Source of the DNA: Methylobacterium terrae
Lineage (GTDB): Bacteria > Pseudomonadota > Alphaproteobacteria > Rhizobiales > Beijerinckiaceae
Direction of reading: 5' to 3'
DNA: 64,000 bases
Assembly (NCBI RefSeq): GCF_003173755.1
Contig: NZ_CP029553.1
Span: forward strand, 3,112,501-3,176,500
Part shown: positions 53,827 to 62,175 of the stretch, piece after piece
Numbering within the stretch: position 1 is the first letter of the stretch
Layout: the number at the start of each line of letters is the position of its first letter
Made by a program: the position numbers and the translations under genes
Notes under the pieces: generated by a model
Database searches by the model: none
Seen by the model: the letters and a program-made list of their open reading frames with translations, nothing else
What the model was told of the DNA's origin: nothing

Positions 53827-53893
53827 TGAAAGGCCTGCGGGGGCTCGGAAAGGCCGGGAGGATGTTGGCTCCGTCGAGAGACCGAGGCGACCG

Positions 53894-56050
53894 TTACGGC
53901 AAGGCCGCCCGCGGCCCGGTGCCGGCGGGCAGGGCCGCCAGGGCGTCGCGGACGATCGACTCGGTGAGGATCTGCGGCAGCACCGCGACGCCGCCGCGGC
54001 CGTCGTAGAGCAGGTAGAGCGGCACGCCCGAGCGGCCGTTGGCCTCGAGCACCCGGGTGATCTCCGGGTTCTGGTTGGTCCAGTCGCCGGTGAGCTGCGC
54101 CACGTCGTGGGCCCGGAAGGCCTCGCGCACCGAGGCCGCCCGCAGGGTGGCGCGGTCGTTGACCTGGCAGGTGATGCACCACGCCGCCGTCATGTTGACG
54201 AAGACCGGCCGGCGCTCGGCCAGGAGCGCGTCGAGCCGGGCCCGGCTGAACGGCTCGACCCCGTCCGCGGCCGCCACCGCGACCGGGCCGGCGCGGTCCC
54301 GGTCGAGCACGGCGAGGAGGCCGGCGACGCCGAGGAGGCCGACGAGCGTCGCGGCCTGCGCGGCGCGCCGGGCGACCGCGCCCGCCATCCGCCCGCGCTC
54401 GCTCGTCCAGGCGCAGAACGCCACCAGCACGAGGCCGGTGAGCCCGGCCATCAGCCCGGTCGGCCCGACCTGCCGGCTCAGCACCCAGACCAGCCACGCC
54501 ACCGTGAGGTAGAGCGGGAAGGCGAGGACGCCCTTGAGGGTCTCCATCCAGGCGCCGGGCCGCGGCAGGCGCCGCAAGCCGGCCGGCCAGGCCGCCAGCA
54601 GGGCGAAGGGCAGGGCGAGCCCGAGGCCGAGCGCCGCGAAGACCGCGAGCGCGACCGGAGCCCCCTGCGTCAGCCCGTAGCCGACCGCCGCCCCCATGAA
54701 GGGCGCGGTGCAGGGCGTGGCGACGATCGTGGCGAGCACGCCGGTGAAGAACGAGCCCTCGAGCCCGGCCCGCCGGGTGAGGCCGTCGCCGAGCGACGCC
54801 GCCCGGCCGCCGAGGTGCCAGACCCCCGACAGGCTGAGGCCCATGGCGAACAGCCCGTAGGCGAGGCCGGCCACCACCAGGGGCGATTGCAGCTGGAAGC
54901 CCCAGCCGATCTGCGCGCCGCCGGCCCGCAGCGCGATCAGCAGGCCGGCGAGGCTCAGGAACGTCGCCAGCACGCCGGCCGCGTAGGCGAGGCCGTGCAG
55001 CCGCACCCGGCCCGGGCTCTCGCCGGAATGGCGCACCAGGCTCAGGACCTTGATCGACAGGACCGGGAAGACGCAGGGCATCAGGTTGAGGAGGAGCCCG
55101 CCCAGGAAGGCGAGGAAAGCCGCCTGCCACAGGCCCTCGGCCTCCGGCGGCGCGCTGGCGGTGGCGACGGGCGCGGAGGGGGCCGTCGTCGCGGGCGTCG
55201 GCGCCGCCTCGCCGAGCGCGTAGGCGCGGCGCACCGGGCCGGATCCGGTCTCCTCCGTGAAGGTCAGCACGCCGTCGGCCCGGGGCGCCGGGGCGTCGGC
55301 CTGGCTGCTGCGCTGGAGCCGCAGGTGCAGGCCGGTCGCGTCGCTCGTCGCGACCTGGACGGCGGCGTGCTCCAGGGCGGTCTCGGAATAGGGGAAGAAC
55401 GCGAGGTCGCGGGCCTTCAGCCCCGGCGCGTCGATGTCGAGCACCGGGGTCGCGCCGTCCTGCCGCATCCGGACCGGCCAGGGCGCGGGCACCGGCAGGC
55501 GCTCCCGGCCCTGCGCGAACAGGGCCGCCGCGCGGGGATCGGGCCGCGGGCTGGTGCCGGCGGGCGCCACCGGCAGGCTCAGCGACAGCGACGCCTCGCC
55601 CGGCACGCATTCGCGCTCGCAGACGAGATAGGAGACCTTGGCCCTGAGCGGCACGGGCCCGGGCCCGAGCGTCTCCGGCGCGGTGACCGGCACCGTCAGC
55701 AGCACCTCGCCCTCGTAGCCGAAATTCATCAGGTCGCCGACCGGGATCCGCTCCGGCGCCGGCCACGCGACGGATCCCGCCGAGAAGCCCGCCGGCAGCG
55801 TCCAGGCGATCTCCGGCGGCAGGCCGGAATCGCCCGGGTTGCGCCAGTAGACGTGCCAGCCCGGCTTCATCGCGAGCCGCACGCCGGCGGTGAGCACGGT
55901 GCCCGGCGCGACCGCGCTCTCCTCGGTCACGAGCTCGGCCCGGACGAGGTCGGCGTATTTCGAGGAACGCGGCGCCTGCGCCGCGGCGGGCCCGAGGCCG
56001 AACCAGGACGCGAGGAGAACGAGGAGGAGGGCGAGGCGACGGGGCGGCAT
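53894..56050 (-). CDS. DsbD/ScsB-type thiol:disulfide interchange protein
   Basis: This 718-residue protein has all three parts of the family. A periplasmic N-terminal domain (about 30-290) has AMKPGWHVYWRNPGDSG and the Cys pair in VCERECVPG. An eight-helix core (about 310-570) has Cys in LMPCVFPVLS and VATPCTAPFMG. A C-terminal thioredoxin domain has AAWCITCQVN. It passes electrons from cytoplasmic thioredoxin to periplasmic partners. The N-domain type is that of ScsB, linked to copper stress and disulfide isomerisation, rather than classical DsbD. Partners such as ScsC are not adjacent. Confidence 0.92.
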   Translation of the reverse strand: MPPRRLALLLVLLASWFGLGPAAAQAPRSSKYADLVRAELVTEESAVAPGTVLTAGVRLAMKPGWHVYWRNPGDSGLPPEIAWTLPAGFSAGSVAWPAPERIPVGDLMNFGYEGEVLLTVPVTAPETLGPGPVPLRAKVSYLVCERECVPGEASLSLSLPVAPAGTSPRPDPRAAALFAQGRERLPVPAPWPVRMRQDGATPVLDIDAPGLKARDLAFFPYSETALEHAAVQVATSDATGLHLRLQRSSQADAPAPRADGVLTFTEETGSGPVRRAYALGEAAPTPATTAPSAPVATASAPPEAEGLWQAAFLAFLGGLLLNLMPCVFPVLSIKVLSLVRHSGESPGRVRLHGLAYAAGVLATFLSLAGLLIALRAGGAQIGWGFQLQSPLVVAGLAYGLFAMGLSLSGVWHLGGRAASLGDGLTRRAGLEGSFFTGVLATIVATPCTAPFMGAAVGYGLTQGAPVALAVFAALGLGLALPFALLAAWPAGLRRLPRPGAWMETLKGVLAFPLYLTVAWLVWVLSRQVGPTGLMAGLTGLVLVAFCAWTSERGRMAGAVARRAAQAATLVGLLGVAGLLAVLDRDRAGPVAVAAADGVEPFSRARLDALLAERRPVFVNMTAAWCITCQVNDRATLRAASVREAFRAHDVAQLTGDWTNQNPEITRVLEANGRSGVPLYLLYDGRGGVAVLPQILTESIVRDALAALPAGTGPRAALP

Positions 56051-56122
56051 GGCTCACGGGTTACCCGGACTCTGCGGCGCTGGCGAGGCCGGGCGGATCG
56101 CGTTCGCGTGAGGCGCGGGGCC

Positions 56123-57058
56123 TCAGGGCGCGGGCCGGCGCCAGGGGGGCGGATCGAGGGCGCTCGCGAGCGCGTCGAGGAAGCGCCGGGTGCGCGCGGC
56201 GCGGGCCCGGCGCCGGGCGCCCAGCAGCGCCGTCACGGGGGCGTCCGGCAGGGCATAGCCGGGCAGGAGGCGCACGAGGCGCCCGGCCCGCAGGTCGCCG
56301 GCGACGTCCCATTCCGAGCGCAGGATGATGCCGCGCCCGGCGAGCGCCCAGCCGCGCACCACCTCGCCGTCGTTGCTCGACAGGCGCGGCTCGATCCGCA
56401 CCCGCTCCTCGGTCTCCCCGGTCTCGGCCCCCGGGCTCCGGAAGCGCCACAGGGTCACGTCCTCGTCGTTCTCGCGCAGCGCGATGCAGGCGTGGGCGCC
56501 GAGCTCGGCGGGGCGCGCCGGGGTGCCCCGCGCGGCGAGGTAGGCCGGCGCGGCGCAGACCACCCGGTCGTTCGGGGCGAGCCGCCGGGCGATCAGGCCC
56601 GGCGCCGCCCGGGCGATCTCGCCGACATGGATCGCGAGGTCGAAGGTGCCCTCCGGCACGCCGCCGAGGCGGTCGGAGAGCACGAGGTCGATCGCCACCT
56701 CGGGGTGGTCCTCCTGGAACGAGGCCGCGACGGGGGCGACGTGGCGGCGGCCGAAGCCGAGCGGCGCGACGATCCGCAGGTGCCCGACCACCCGCCCGCG
56801 CCGGGCGGCCAGGGCCTCGTCGAGGTCGCCGAGGGCGTCGAGGACCGCGCGGCCGCGCTCGGCGACGAGCTCGCCCTCGTCGGTGAGCGCGAGGTGGCGC
56901 CCGGTCCGGTCGACGAGGTGCACGCCGAGCCGTTCCTCGAGCCCGCGCAGGCGCTGCGTGACCGCCGGCGGAGACACGTCGAGGGCACGCGCGGCGGCGG
57001 CGAGCGAGGCTGCGTCGGCGATGGCGAGGAAGAAGCGGAGGTCGTCGGTTCCGAGCAT
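56123..57058 (-). CDS. LysR family transcriptional regulator
   Basis: This 311-residue protein has an N-terminal HTH (LRFFLAIADAASLAAAARALDVSPPAVTQRLRGLEERLGVHLVDRTGRHLALTDEGE). A periplasmic-binding-like effector domain follows (LRIVAPLGFGRRHVAPVAASFQEDHPEV, GTFDLAIHVG, GRGIILRSEWDVAGDLRAGRL). It is divergent from a D-amino-acid enzyme gene, and a palindrome overlapping its start codon is probably its site. It likely activates the divergent genes on binding an amino acid-like effector. Confidence 0.92.
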   Translation of the reverse strand: MLGTDDLRFFLAIADAASLAAAARALDVSPPAVTQRLRGLEERLGVHLVDRTGRHLALTDEGELVAERGRAVLDALGDLDEALAARRGRVVGHLRIVAPLGFGRRHVAPVAASFQEDHPEVAIDLVLSDRLGGVPEGTFDLAIHVGEIARAAPGLIARRLAPNDRVVCAAPAYLAARGTPARPAELGAHACIALRENDEDVTLWRFRSPGAETGETEERVRIEPRLSSNDGEVVRGWALAGRGIILRSEWDVAGDLRAGRLVRLLPGYALPDAPVTALLGARRRARAARTRRFLDALASALDPPPWRRPAP

Positions 57059-57076
57059 TAAGTCCGATCTTAATGC
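57055..57076. promoter_or_regulatory. LysR-type operator palindrome
   Basis: GCATTAAG-TCCGAT-CTTAATGC is a perfect 8-bp inverted repeat with a 6-bp spacer and fits the T-N11-A rule. It covers the lysR start codon (57056-57058) and lies 88 bp before the divergent enzyme gene, a classic place for autorepression with divergent activation. Confidence 0.7.
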
Positions 57077-57163
57077 AGGAGGCAGCTACCGTTAATGGCG
57101 CTTGGGGGCCGTCCCGTGCTTCCTGCGGGCCTTCAGACCCCGCGACGGGAGGAGGTCCGCGAC

Positions 57164-58303
57164 ATGGCCGAAACGCTCGAGACCCTGGCGACCCCCTGTC
57201 TGCTCCTCGACGAGGCGCGCCTGCGCGCCAATGCCGAGCGGATGCGCGCCCACCTCGCCGGCCTCGGGGTGCGCTTGCGGCCCCATCTCAAGACCGCGAA
57301 GTCGCTCGACGTCGCCCGCATCGCCATGACGTCGCCGGAGGGGCCGGCGATCGTCTCGACCCTGCGCGAGGCCGAGTACTTCGCGGCGGGCGGGGTGCGC
57401 GACATGATCTACGGCGTCGGCATCGCGCCGGCGAAGCTGCCCCGGGTGGCGGCGATCAGGGCCGGGGGCACCGACCTCGCGATCATCCTCGACAGCCTCG
57501 AACAGGCGCGAGCCGTGGCGGCTCACGCCCGCGCGAGCGGCGACGCGGTGCCGGTGCTGATCGAGGTCGATGCCGACGGCCACCGCTCCGGCGTCGCGCC
57601 CCATGACGGCGACACCCTGGCGGCGATCGGCCGCGCGCTCACGGCGGGCGGCGCGACCTTGCGCGGCGTGATGCTGCATGCCGGCGACAGCTACGCCCTG
57701 CGCGACCCCGAGGCCCTGGCGGCGGCGGCCGAGAACGAGCGGGTCGCCGCGGTGACGGCGGCGGACGCGTTGCGCGCCGCGGGCCTGCCGTGCCCGGTGG
57801 TCAGCGTCGGCTCGACCCCGACCGCGCGGTTTGCCCGCGACCTCACCGGCATCACCGAGGTCCGGGCCGGCGTCTACATGGTGGGCGACCTGTTCCAGGC
57901 CGGCGTCGGCTCGGTCGCGGTCGAGGACATCGCGGTCTCGGTCCTCGCCACGGTGATCGGCCACCAGCGGGCGAAGGGCTGGATCATCGTCGATGCCGGC
58001 TGGATGGCGCTGTCGCGCGACCGCGGCACGGCGCGACAGGCCGTCGACCAGGGCTACGGCCTCGTCTGCGATCTCGCCGGCCGGCCCTATCCCGACCTCC
58101 TCGTCGCCGACGCCAACCAGGAGCACGGCATCGTGGCCCTGCGGGCGGGCTCGGGCGGGGGCCTGCCGGACCTTCCGGTCGGCGCGCAGGTGCGCATCCT
58201 GCCGAACCACGCCTGCGCCACCGGCGCGCAGTACGACCGCTACCACGTCCTCGACGGCGAGGGCCGGGTCTCGGCCGTGTGGCCGCGCATCAACGGCTGG
58301 TAG
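57164..58303 (+). CDS. DSD1-family PLP enzyme (D-serine dehydratase / D-threonine aldolase-like)
   Basis: ATG 57164 with GGGAGGAGG upstream gives 379 residues. The fold-type III alanine-racemase-like barrel has the PLP Lys43 in LRPHLKTAKS. The C-terminal beta domain carries the zinc site of this family, His349 and Cys351 in PNHACAT. The early TPCLLLDEARLRANAERM is typical. Members dehydrate D-serine or cleave D-threonine or 3-hydroxy-D-aspartate. With the LysR upstream and the HAD gene downstream, use of a D-3-hydroxyamino acid is plausible. Confidence 0.9.
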   Translation: MAETLETLATPCLLLDEARLRANAERMRAHLAGLGVRLRPHLKTAKSLDVARIAMTSPEGPAIVSTLREAEYFAAGGVRDMIYGVGIAPAKLPRVAAIRAGGTDLAIILDSLEQARAVAAHARASGDAVPVLIEVDADGHRSGVAPHDGDTLAAIGRALTAGGATLRGVMLHAGDSYALRDPEALAAAAENERVAAVTAADALRAAGLPCPVVSVGSTPTARFARDLTGITEVRAGVYMVGDLFQAGVGSVAVEDIAVSVLATVIGHQRAKGWIIVDAGWMALSRDRGTARQAVDQGYGLVCDLAGRPYPDLLVADANQEHGIVALRAGSGGGLPDLPVGAQVRILPNHACATGAQYDRYHVLDGEGRVSAVWPRINGW

Positions 58304-58335
58304 GGAAGAGCCGCTGGACCGGAGGGGAGAGACCC

Positions 58336-58968
58336 ATGTCGACCCGTCGCTACGACGCCGTCCTGTTCGACCTTCTGACCGCGCTCCTCGACAGCTGGAC
58401 GCTGTGGAACGCGGTCGCCGGCGACGACGATCTCGGCCGGCGCTGGCGCGCCGAGTACCTGCGGATCACCTACCGCACCGGCGGCTACCGGCCCTACGAG
58501 GCGCTGGTCGCCGAAGCGGCGGAGGCGGTCGGGCTGCCGCGCACGGCGGCCGGGCAGCTCGACGAGCGCTACGGCGAGCTGAAGCCCTGGCCCGGCGTGC
58601 CGCAGGCCCTGCGGGCGCTGGCCGCGGCTTCCGTGCCGCTCGGCATCGTGACGAACTGCTCGGAGCGGCTCGGCCGCATCGCGGCGGGGTGCGTCGGGGT
58701 CGACGTCGCGGTCCTCGTCACGGCGGAGCGGGCCGGGTTCTACAAGCCCGATCCCCGGACCTACCGGCTCGGGCTGCGGGAGATCGGCGTCGCGGCGCCG
58801 CGCTGCCTGTTCGTCGCCGGCTCGCCCTACGACCTCGTCGGGACGGGGGCGGCCGGGCTGCCGACCTACTGGCACGACCGCTCCGGGATGACCGCTCCTC
58901 CGGACGCGCCCGCGCCGCTCGCCCGCGCGACGAACCTCGACGGGCTGCCGGCCTTCGTCCTCGGCTAG
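58336..58968 (+). CDS. HAD superfamily hydrolase, haloacid dehalogenase-like
   Basis: This 210-residue protein has HAD motif I as VLFDLLTALLDSW, with the nucleophile Asp but Leu where phosphatases have the second Asp. Motif II is IVTNCS, motif III Lys in GFYKPDPRTYRLGL, motif IV LFVAGSPYDLVGTGAAGLPTYW. The missing second Asp is also seen in 2-haloacid dehalogenases (FDxYGTL). In motif IV an acidic pair is reduced to one Asp. It follows the D-amino acid enzyme by 32 bp and is likely co-transcribed. The true reaction is unknown. Confidence 0.85.
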   Translation: MSTRRYDAVLFDLLTALLDSWTLWNAVAGDDDLGRRWRAEYLRITYRTGGYRPYEALVAEAAEAVGLPRTAAGQLDERYGELKPWPGVPQALRALAAASVPLGIVTNCSERLGRIAAGCVGVDVAVLVTAERAGFYKPDPRTYRLGLREIGVAAPRCLFVAGSPYDLVGTGAAGLPTYWHDRSGMTAPPDAPAPLARATNLDGLPAFVLG

Positions 58969-58976
58969 AGCATTGC

Positions 58977-59003
58977 CCGACGAACCGGTGTCCGGTTCGT
59001 CGG
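58977..59003. terminator. Hairpin between converging genes, repeat family member
   Basis: CCGACGAACCGG-TGT-CCGGTTCGTCGG has perfect 12-bp arms, 8 bp past the HAD stop. A related but eroded sequence lies at 51341. The AGAGCATTGCCCGACGAACCGG form looks like a dispersed element. Confidence 0.7.
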
Positions 59004-59065
59004 ACGAGGCGGCGTGATCAAGGACCTGGAGCGGCGTTCGGTGGCGAGACGACCCGAGCGCGGCC

Positions 59066-60418
59066 CTAGCTCGCATCCTCCGGCTCGGGGCCGCGGGTCT
59101 GGTCCAGCGGCTTCCCGTCCGGGCCTTTCGCGCGCCCGTCCTTCTCGCCCCTCGCCACGCTCCGCTCGGGAGGCTTCAGCGCCACCGTCTGCCCGGTGCG
59201 GGCGGCCTCGTAGATCGCCTCCATCAGGATCTGGTCCTGCAGGCCCTCCTCGCCCGGGGTGCGGGGGGTGCGGCCCTCGAGGATGCAGGTCGCCATGTGG
59301 TCGATCTCGAGGGCGAACTGGTTCTTCTGCCCCAGCACCCGCTCCTCGCGCGCCTCGGCCCTGCCCTCGCGGTGGCTCAGGAACAGGCGCTGGCCCTGGT
59401 AGGCGAAGGCGTTCTGGAGCTGGATCGCCGCGCCCTCGGCCTGGACGGTCAGGGAGCGGGTCTCGTGGGCGCCGTAGCTGGTCGAGCACAGGGCGAGCGC
59501 GCCGGAGGGGAACCGCAGCGTGAACGCCACCGTCTCCTCGACCTCGCGGTAGAGGGGATCGTCGACCGAGTGAACCTGCGCCTGGACGGAGACCGGCTCC
59601 TCGCCCATCAGCGCCCGCACCCCGTTGAGGCAGTAGAGCCCGATATCCGGCAGCGCGCCGCCGCCGGCCAGCGCCTTGCGCATCCGCCACTGCTCGGGCA
59701 GGCTCATGGTCTGGGTGTTGGTCGCCTCGATCAGCTTGACCTTGCCGTACTTGCCGCTGCGCGCCAGGTGCACGACCTCGCGGTTGTAGGGCTCGTACTG
59801 GCAGCGATAGGCGATCATCAGCGTCACCTTCGCCGTGGCGCAGGCGTCGATCATCGCCCGCGCCTCCGCCGCGGAGGTCGCCATCGGCTTCTCGCACAGC
59901 ACGTGCTTGCCGGCGCCGGCCGCGGCGATCACCTGGTCGCGGTGCAGCGCGTTCGGGGTGACGATGTAGACCGCCTTCACCTCCGGGTTGCGGGCGAGCG
60001 CGTCCCACCCGTCGTAGCCGTAGACTGCCTCGGGCCTGATGCCGTGCTGCGCCGCCACCGCCTTGGCCTTGTCGGGCGAGCCCGACATCAGCGCGACGGG
60101 CTTCGCCTTGCGGCACTCGCCGAAGGCCGGGAGGATCTCCTCCAGCGACAGCCTCCCCAGGCCCACGATCGCGAAGCCGACCCGCTCGGAGGGCGGCAGC
60201 GGCGCCGGCGGCGGCGGGGAGGGGCGGTCGGACGGGCCGCGCCAGTTCGGGAACGTGACCTTGCCGTTCTCGACCTTGCCCGTATCGACCGGCCGCTCGG
60301 GCCCGGGCGTCCCTTGCCCGGACGTCCCTTGCGCCGCCGCGCTGCCGATCCCGACCAGGGTGGCCCCGCCGGCCATCATCAGGCTGCGGCGCGAGAGGGC
60401 GGTGACATCGTCCGGCAT
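59066..60418 (-). CDS. Gfo/Idh/MocA family oxidoreductase with Tat signal
   Basis: From ATG 60418 (a GTG lies 6 nt upstream) the protein has 450 residues. A twin-arginine signal (LSRRSLMMAGGATLVGIGSAAAQ) and a Pro-rich linker precede the NAD(P)-binding domain (VGFAIVGLGRLSLEEILPAF, AVYIVTPNALHRDQVIAAAGAGKHVLCEKPMA). A C-terminal domain follows with GGGALPDIGLYCLNGVRALMGEEP. This is the layout of glucose-fructose oxidoreductase of Zymomonas, a periplasmic enzyme with tightly bound NADP. It should interconvert sugars or cyclitols in the periplasm. The C-terminal 35 residues are charged and probably disordered. Confidence 0.9.
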   Translation of the reverse strand: MPDDVTALSRRSLMMAGGATLVGIGSAAAQGTSGQGTPGPERPVDTGKVENGKVTFPNWRGPSDRPSPPPPAPLPPSERVGFAIVGLGRLSLEEILPAFGECRKAKPVALMSGSPDKAKAVAAQHGIRPEAVYGYDGWDALARNPEVKAVYIVTPNALHRDQVIAAAGAGKHVLCEKPMATSAAEARAMIDACATAKVTLMIAYRCQYEPYNREVVHLARSGKYGKVKLIEATNTQTMSLPEQWRMRKALAGGGALPDIGLYCLNGVRALMGEEPVSVQAQVHSVDDPLYREVEETVAFTLRFPSGALALCSTSYGAHETRSLTVQAEGAAIQLQNAFAYQGQRLFLSHREGRAEAREERVLGQKNQFALEIDHMATCILEGRTPRTPGEEGLQDQILMEAIYEAARTGQTVALKPPERSVARGEKDGRAKGPDGKPLDQTRGPEPEDAS

Positions 60419-60582
60419 CGGCACTCATCCGTTGGGGCGGGAGCCTGCGCAACGTGTCGAGGGTGGCGGGGTTCCGGCGATGCCGAGCGTTGGTCGGACC
60501 GCTCGATGACGCTTCGGACCGGCAACGCGAGAAAGGCCGACCCTCGCGGGCCGGCCTTCCGGGAACTCACCGCACCTCAGGC

Positions 60583-60792
60583 TCACTCGCCCGCCATCAT
60601 CTCCGGCGAGAAGTGGCCGCACCAATCCTGGGCCGAGACCACCGGCCACAGGCCGTGCCCTTGCGGCTCGGGCTGGCTCACCGGCGGGTTGAAGCGGCAC
60701 AGGCCCTCCTCGCCCTGCGCGGCGGCGCCGTTGAGCTTGTGGTCGTCGTAGTAGCGGCAGCTGTGGCAGTTCGCGGACGGGGTCGTCGTCAT
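60583..60792 (-). CDS. Small four-Cys protein
   Basis: This 69-residue protein has AAGGAGG 7 nt before its ATG. It reads TPSANCHSCRYYDDHKLNG, then GLCRFNPPV and WPVVSAQDWCGHF. The Cys pattern is CxxC...C...C, suitable for a zinc or iron-sulfur site. The CRYY, CRFNPP and DWCG blocks look conserved and constrained rather than random. No function is known to me for this type. It is divergent from the radical SAM gene 171 bp away. Confidence 0.75.
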   Translation of the reverse strand: MTTTPSANCHSCRYYDDHKLNGAAAQGEEGLCRFNPPVSQPEPQGHGLWPVVSAQDWCGHFSPEMMAGE

Positions 60793-60963
60793 GTCGTGCC
60801 TCCTTGCGAATTAGAAGAACTCCAATCAGGCGGATAACGGGAGGGCGCGCGGCGGGTTCCCGATGCGCGGTCCGCGACGCGGCACCCCCGATGCGGCTTT
60901 CGACCACGGGGACGCGCCGCCTTCCGCCTTGAACGAACCCAGAACAGAGCCCAGGTTGCCGGT

Positions 60964-62175
60964 ATGGACGACGCCCTGAAGAAGAAGCTCACGATCCTCG
61001 CCGACGCGGCGAAGTACGATGCCTCCTGCGCCTCGTCGGGGGCGCCCAAGCGCAAGGCCGAACCCGGCGGGCTCGGCTCGACCACCGGGGCCGGGATCTG
61101 CCACGCCTACACGCCGGACGGGCGCTGCGTCTCGCTGCTCAAGATCCTGCTCACCAATTACTGCCTGTTCGACTGCGCCTACTGCGTCAACCGGCGCTCC
61201 TCGAACGTGCGACGGGCCCGGTTCTCGGTCGACGAGGTCGTGACGCTGACGGTCGAGTTCTACAAGCGCAACTACATCGAGGGGCTGTTTCTCTCCTCCG
61301 GGATCATCCGCTCGCCCGACCACACGATGGAGCAGCTGATCCGGGTGGCCAAGACCTTGCGTCAGCGCCACGGCTTTCGCGGCTACATCCACCTGAAGAC
61401 CATCCCCGAGGCGAGCCCGTGGCTGATCGAGCAGGCCGGGCTCTACGCCGACCGGCTCTCGATCAACCTCGAACTGCCGACCGAGGCGAGCCTGGAGCGG
61501 CTGGCGCCGGAGAAGGACGGCGCCGCGATCCAGACCGCGATGGGCCAGATGGGCGAGCGCATCCTGCAGGCGAAGGAGGAGAAGCGCCGCTTCGCCCCCG
61601 CCGGGCAATCGACGCAGGTGATCGTCGGCGCCGATGCCAGCACCGACGAATCGCTGATCCGCACCTCGGCGCGGCTCTACGACCATTACGGCCTGAAGCG
61701 GATCTACTACTCGGCCTTCAGCCCGATTCCCGACGCCGCCTCGATTCTGCCGAGCAAATCCCCGCCGCTCCAGCGCGAGCACCGGCTGTACCAGGCCGAC
61801 TGGCTGATGCGGTACTACGAGTTCTCGCCCGACGACGTGGCGGGGGCGACCGAATCCGGCATGCTCGCCCTCGACGTCGACCCGAAGCTCGCCTGGGCCC
61901 TGCGCAACCGCGACCGCTTCCCCGTCGACGTCAACAAGGCCGACCGGGAGATGCTGCTGCGGGTGCCGGGCCTCGGCGTCCGGGCGGTCGACAAGATCGT
62001 GGCGGCGCGCCGGCACGCGACCCTGCGGCTCGACGACGTGGCGCGGCTCACCTCGGGCCTCAAGCGCGCCCGGCCGTTCCTGATCGCGGCCGATTACGCG
62101 CCGGTGCGGCTCACCGACCGGCTCGACCTGCGCGCGCGCCTCGCCGAGCCGCCGCGCCAGCTGAGCCTGTTCTAG
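60964..62175 (+). CDS. Radical SAM protein linked to UdgX (putative DNA modification/repair)
   Basis: This 403-residue protein has the SAM-cluster motif CLFDCAYC, Cys67, Cys71 and Cys74 (CX3CX2C). Before it are KYDASCASSG and GICHAYTPDGRCVSLLKILLTNY, with further Cys; later GYIHLKTIPEASPWLIEQAG and LSINLELPTEASLERLAPEK. Near the end is a helix-hairpin-helix (VDVNKADREMLLRVPGLGVRAVDKIVAAR, about 320-350), a DNA-backbone-binding fold. This is the rSAM_link_UDG family, nearly always beside a UdgX-type gene, as here (stop and start codons touch). It probably does radical chemistry on nucleic acid; the reaction is unknown. Confidence 0.93.
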   Translation: MDDALKKKLTILADAAKYDASCASSGAPKRKAEPGGLGSTTGAGICHAYTPDGRCVSLLKILLTNYCLFDCAYCVNRRSSNVRRARFSVDEVVTLTVEFYKRNYIEGLFLSSGIIRSPDHTMEQLIRVAKTLRQRHGFRGYIHLKTIPEASPWLIEQAGLYADRLSINLELPTEASLERLAPEKDGAAIQTAMGQMGERILQAKEEKRRFAPAGQSTQVIVGADASTDESLIRTSARLYDHYGLKRIYYSAFSPIPDAASILPSKSPPLQREHRLYQADWLMRYYEFSPDDVAGATESGMLALDVDPKLAWALRNRDRFPVDVNKADREMLLRVPGLGVRAVDKIVAARRHATLRLDDVARLTSGLKRARPFLIAADYAPVRLTDRLDLRARLAEPPRQLSLF

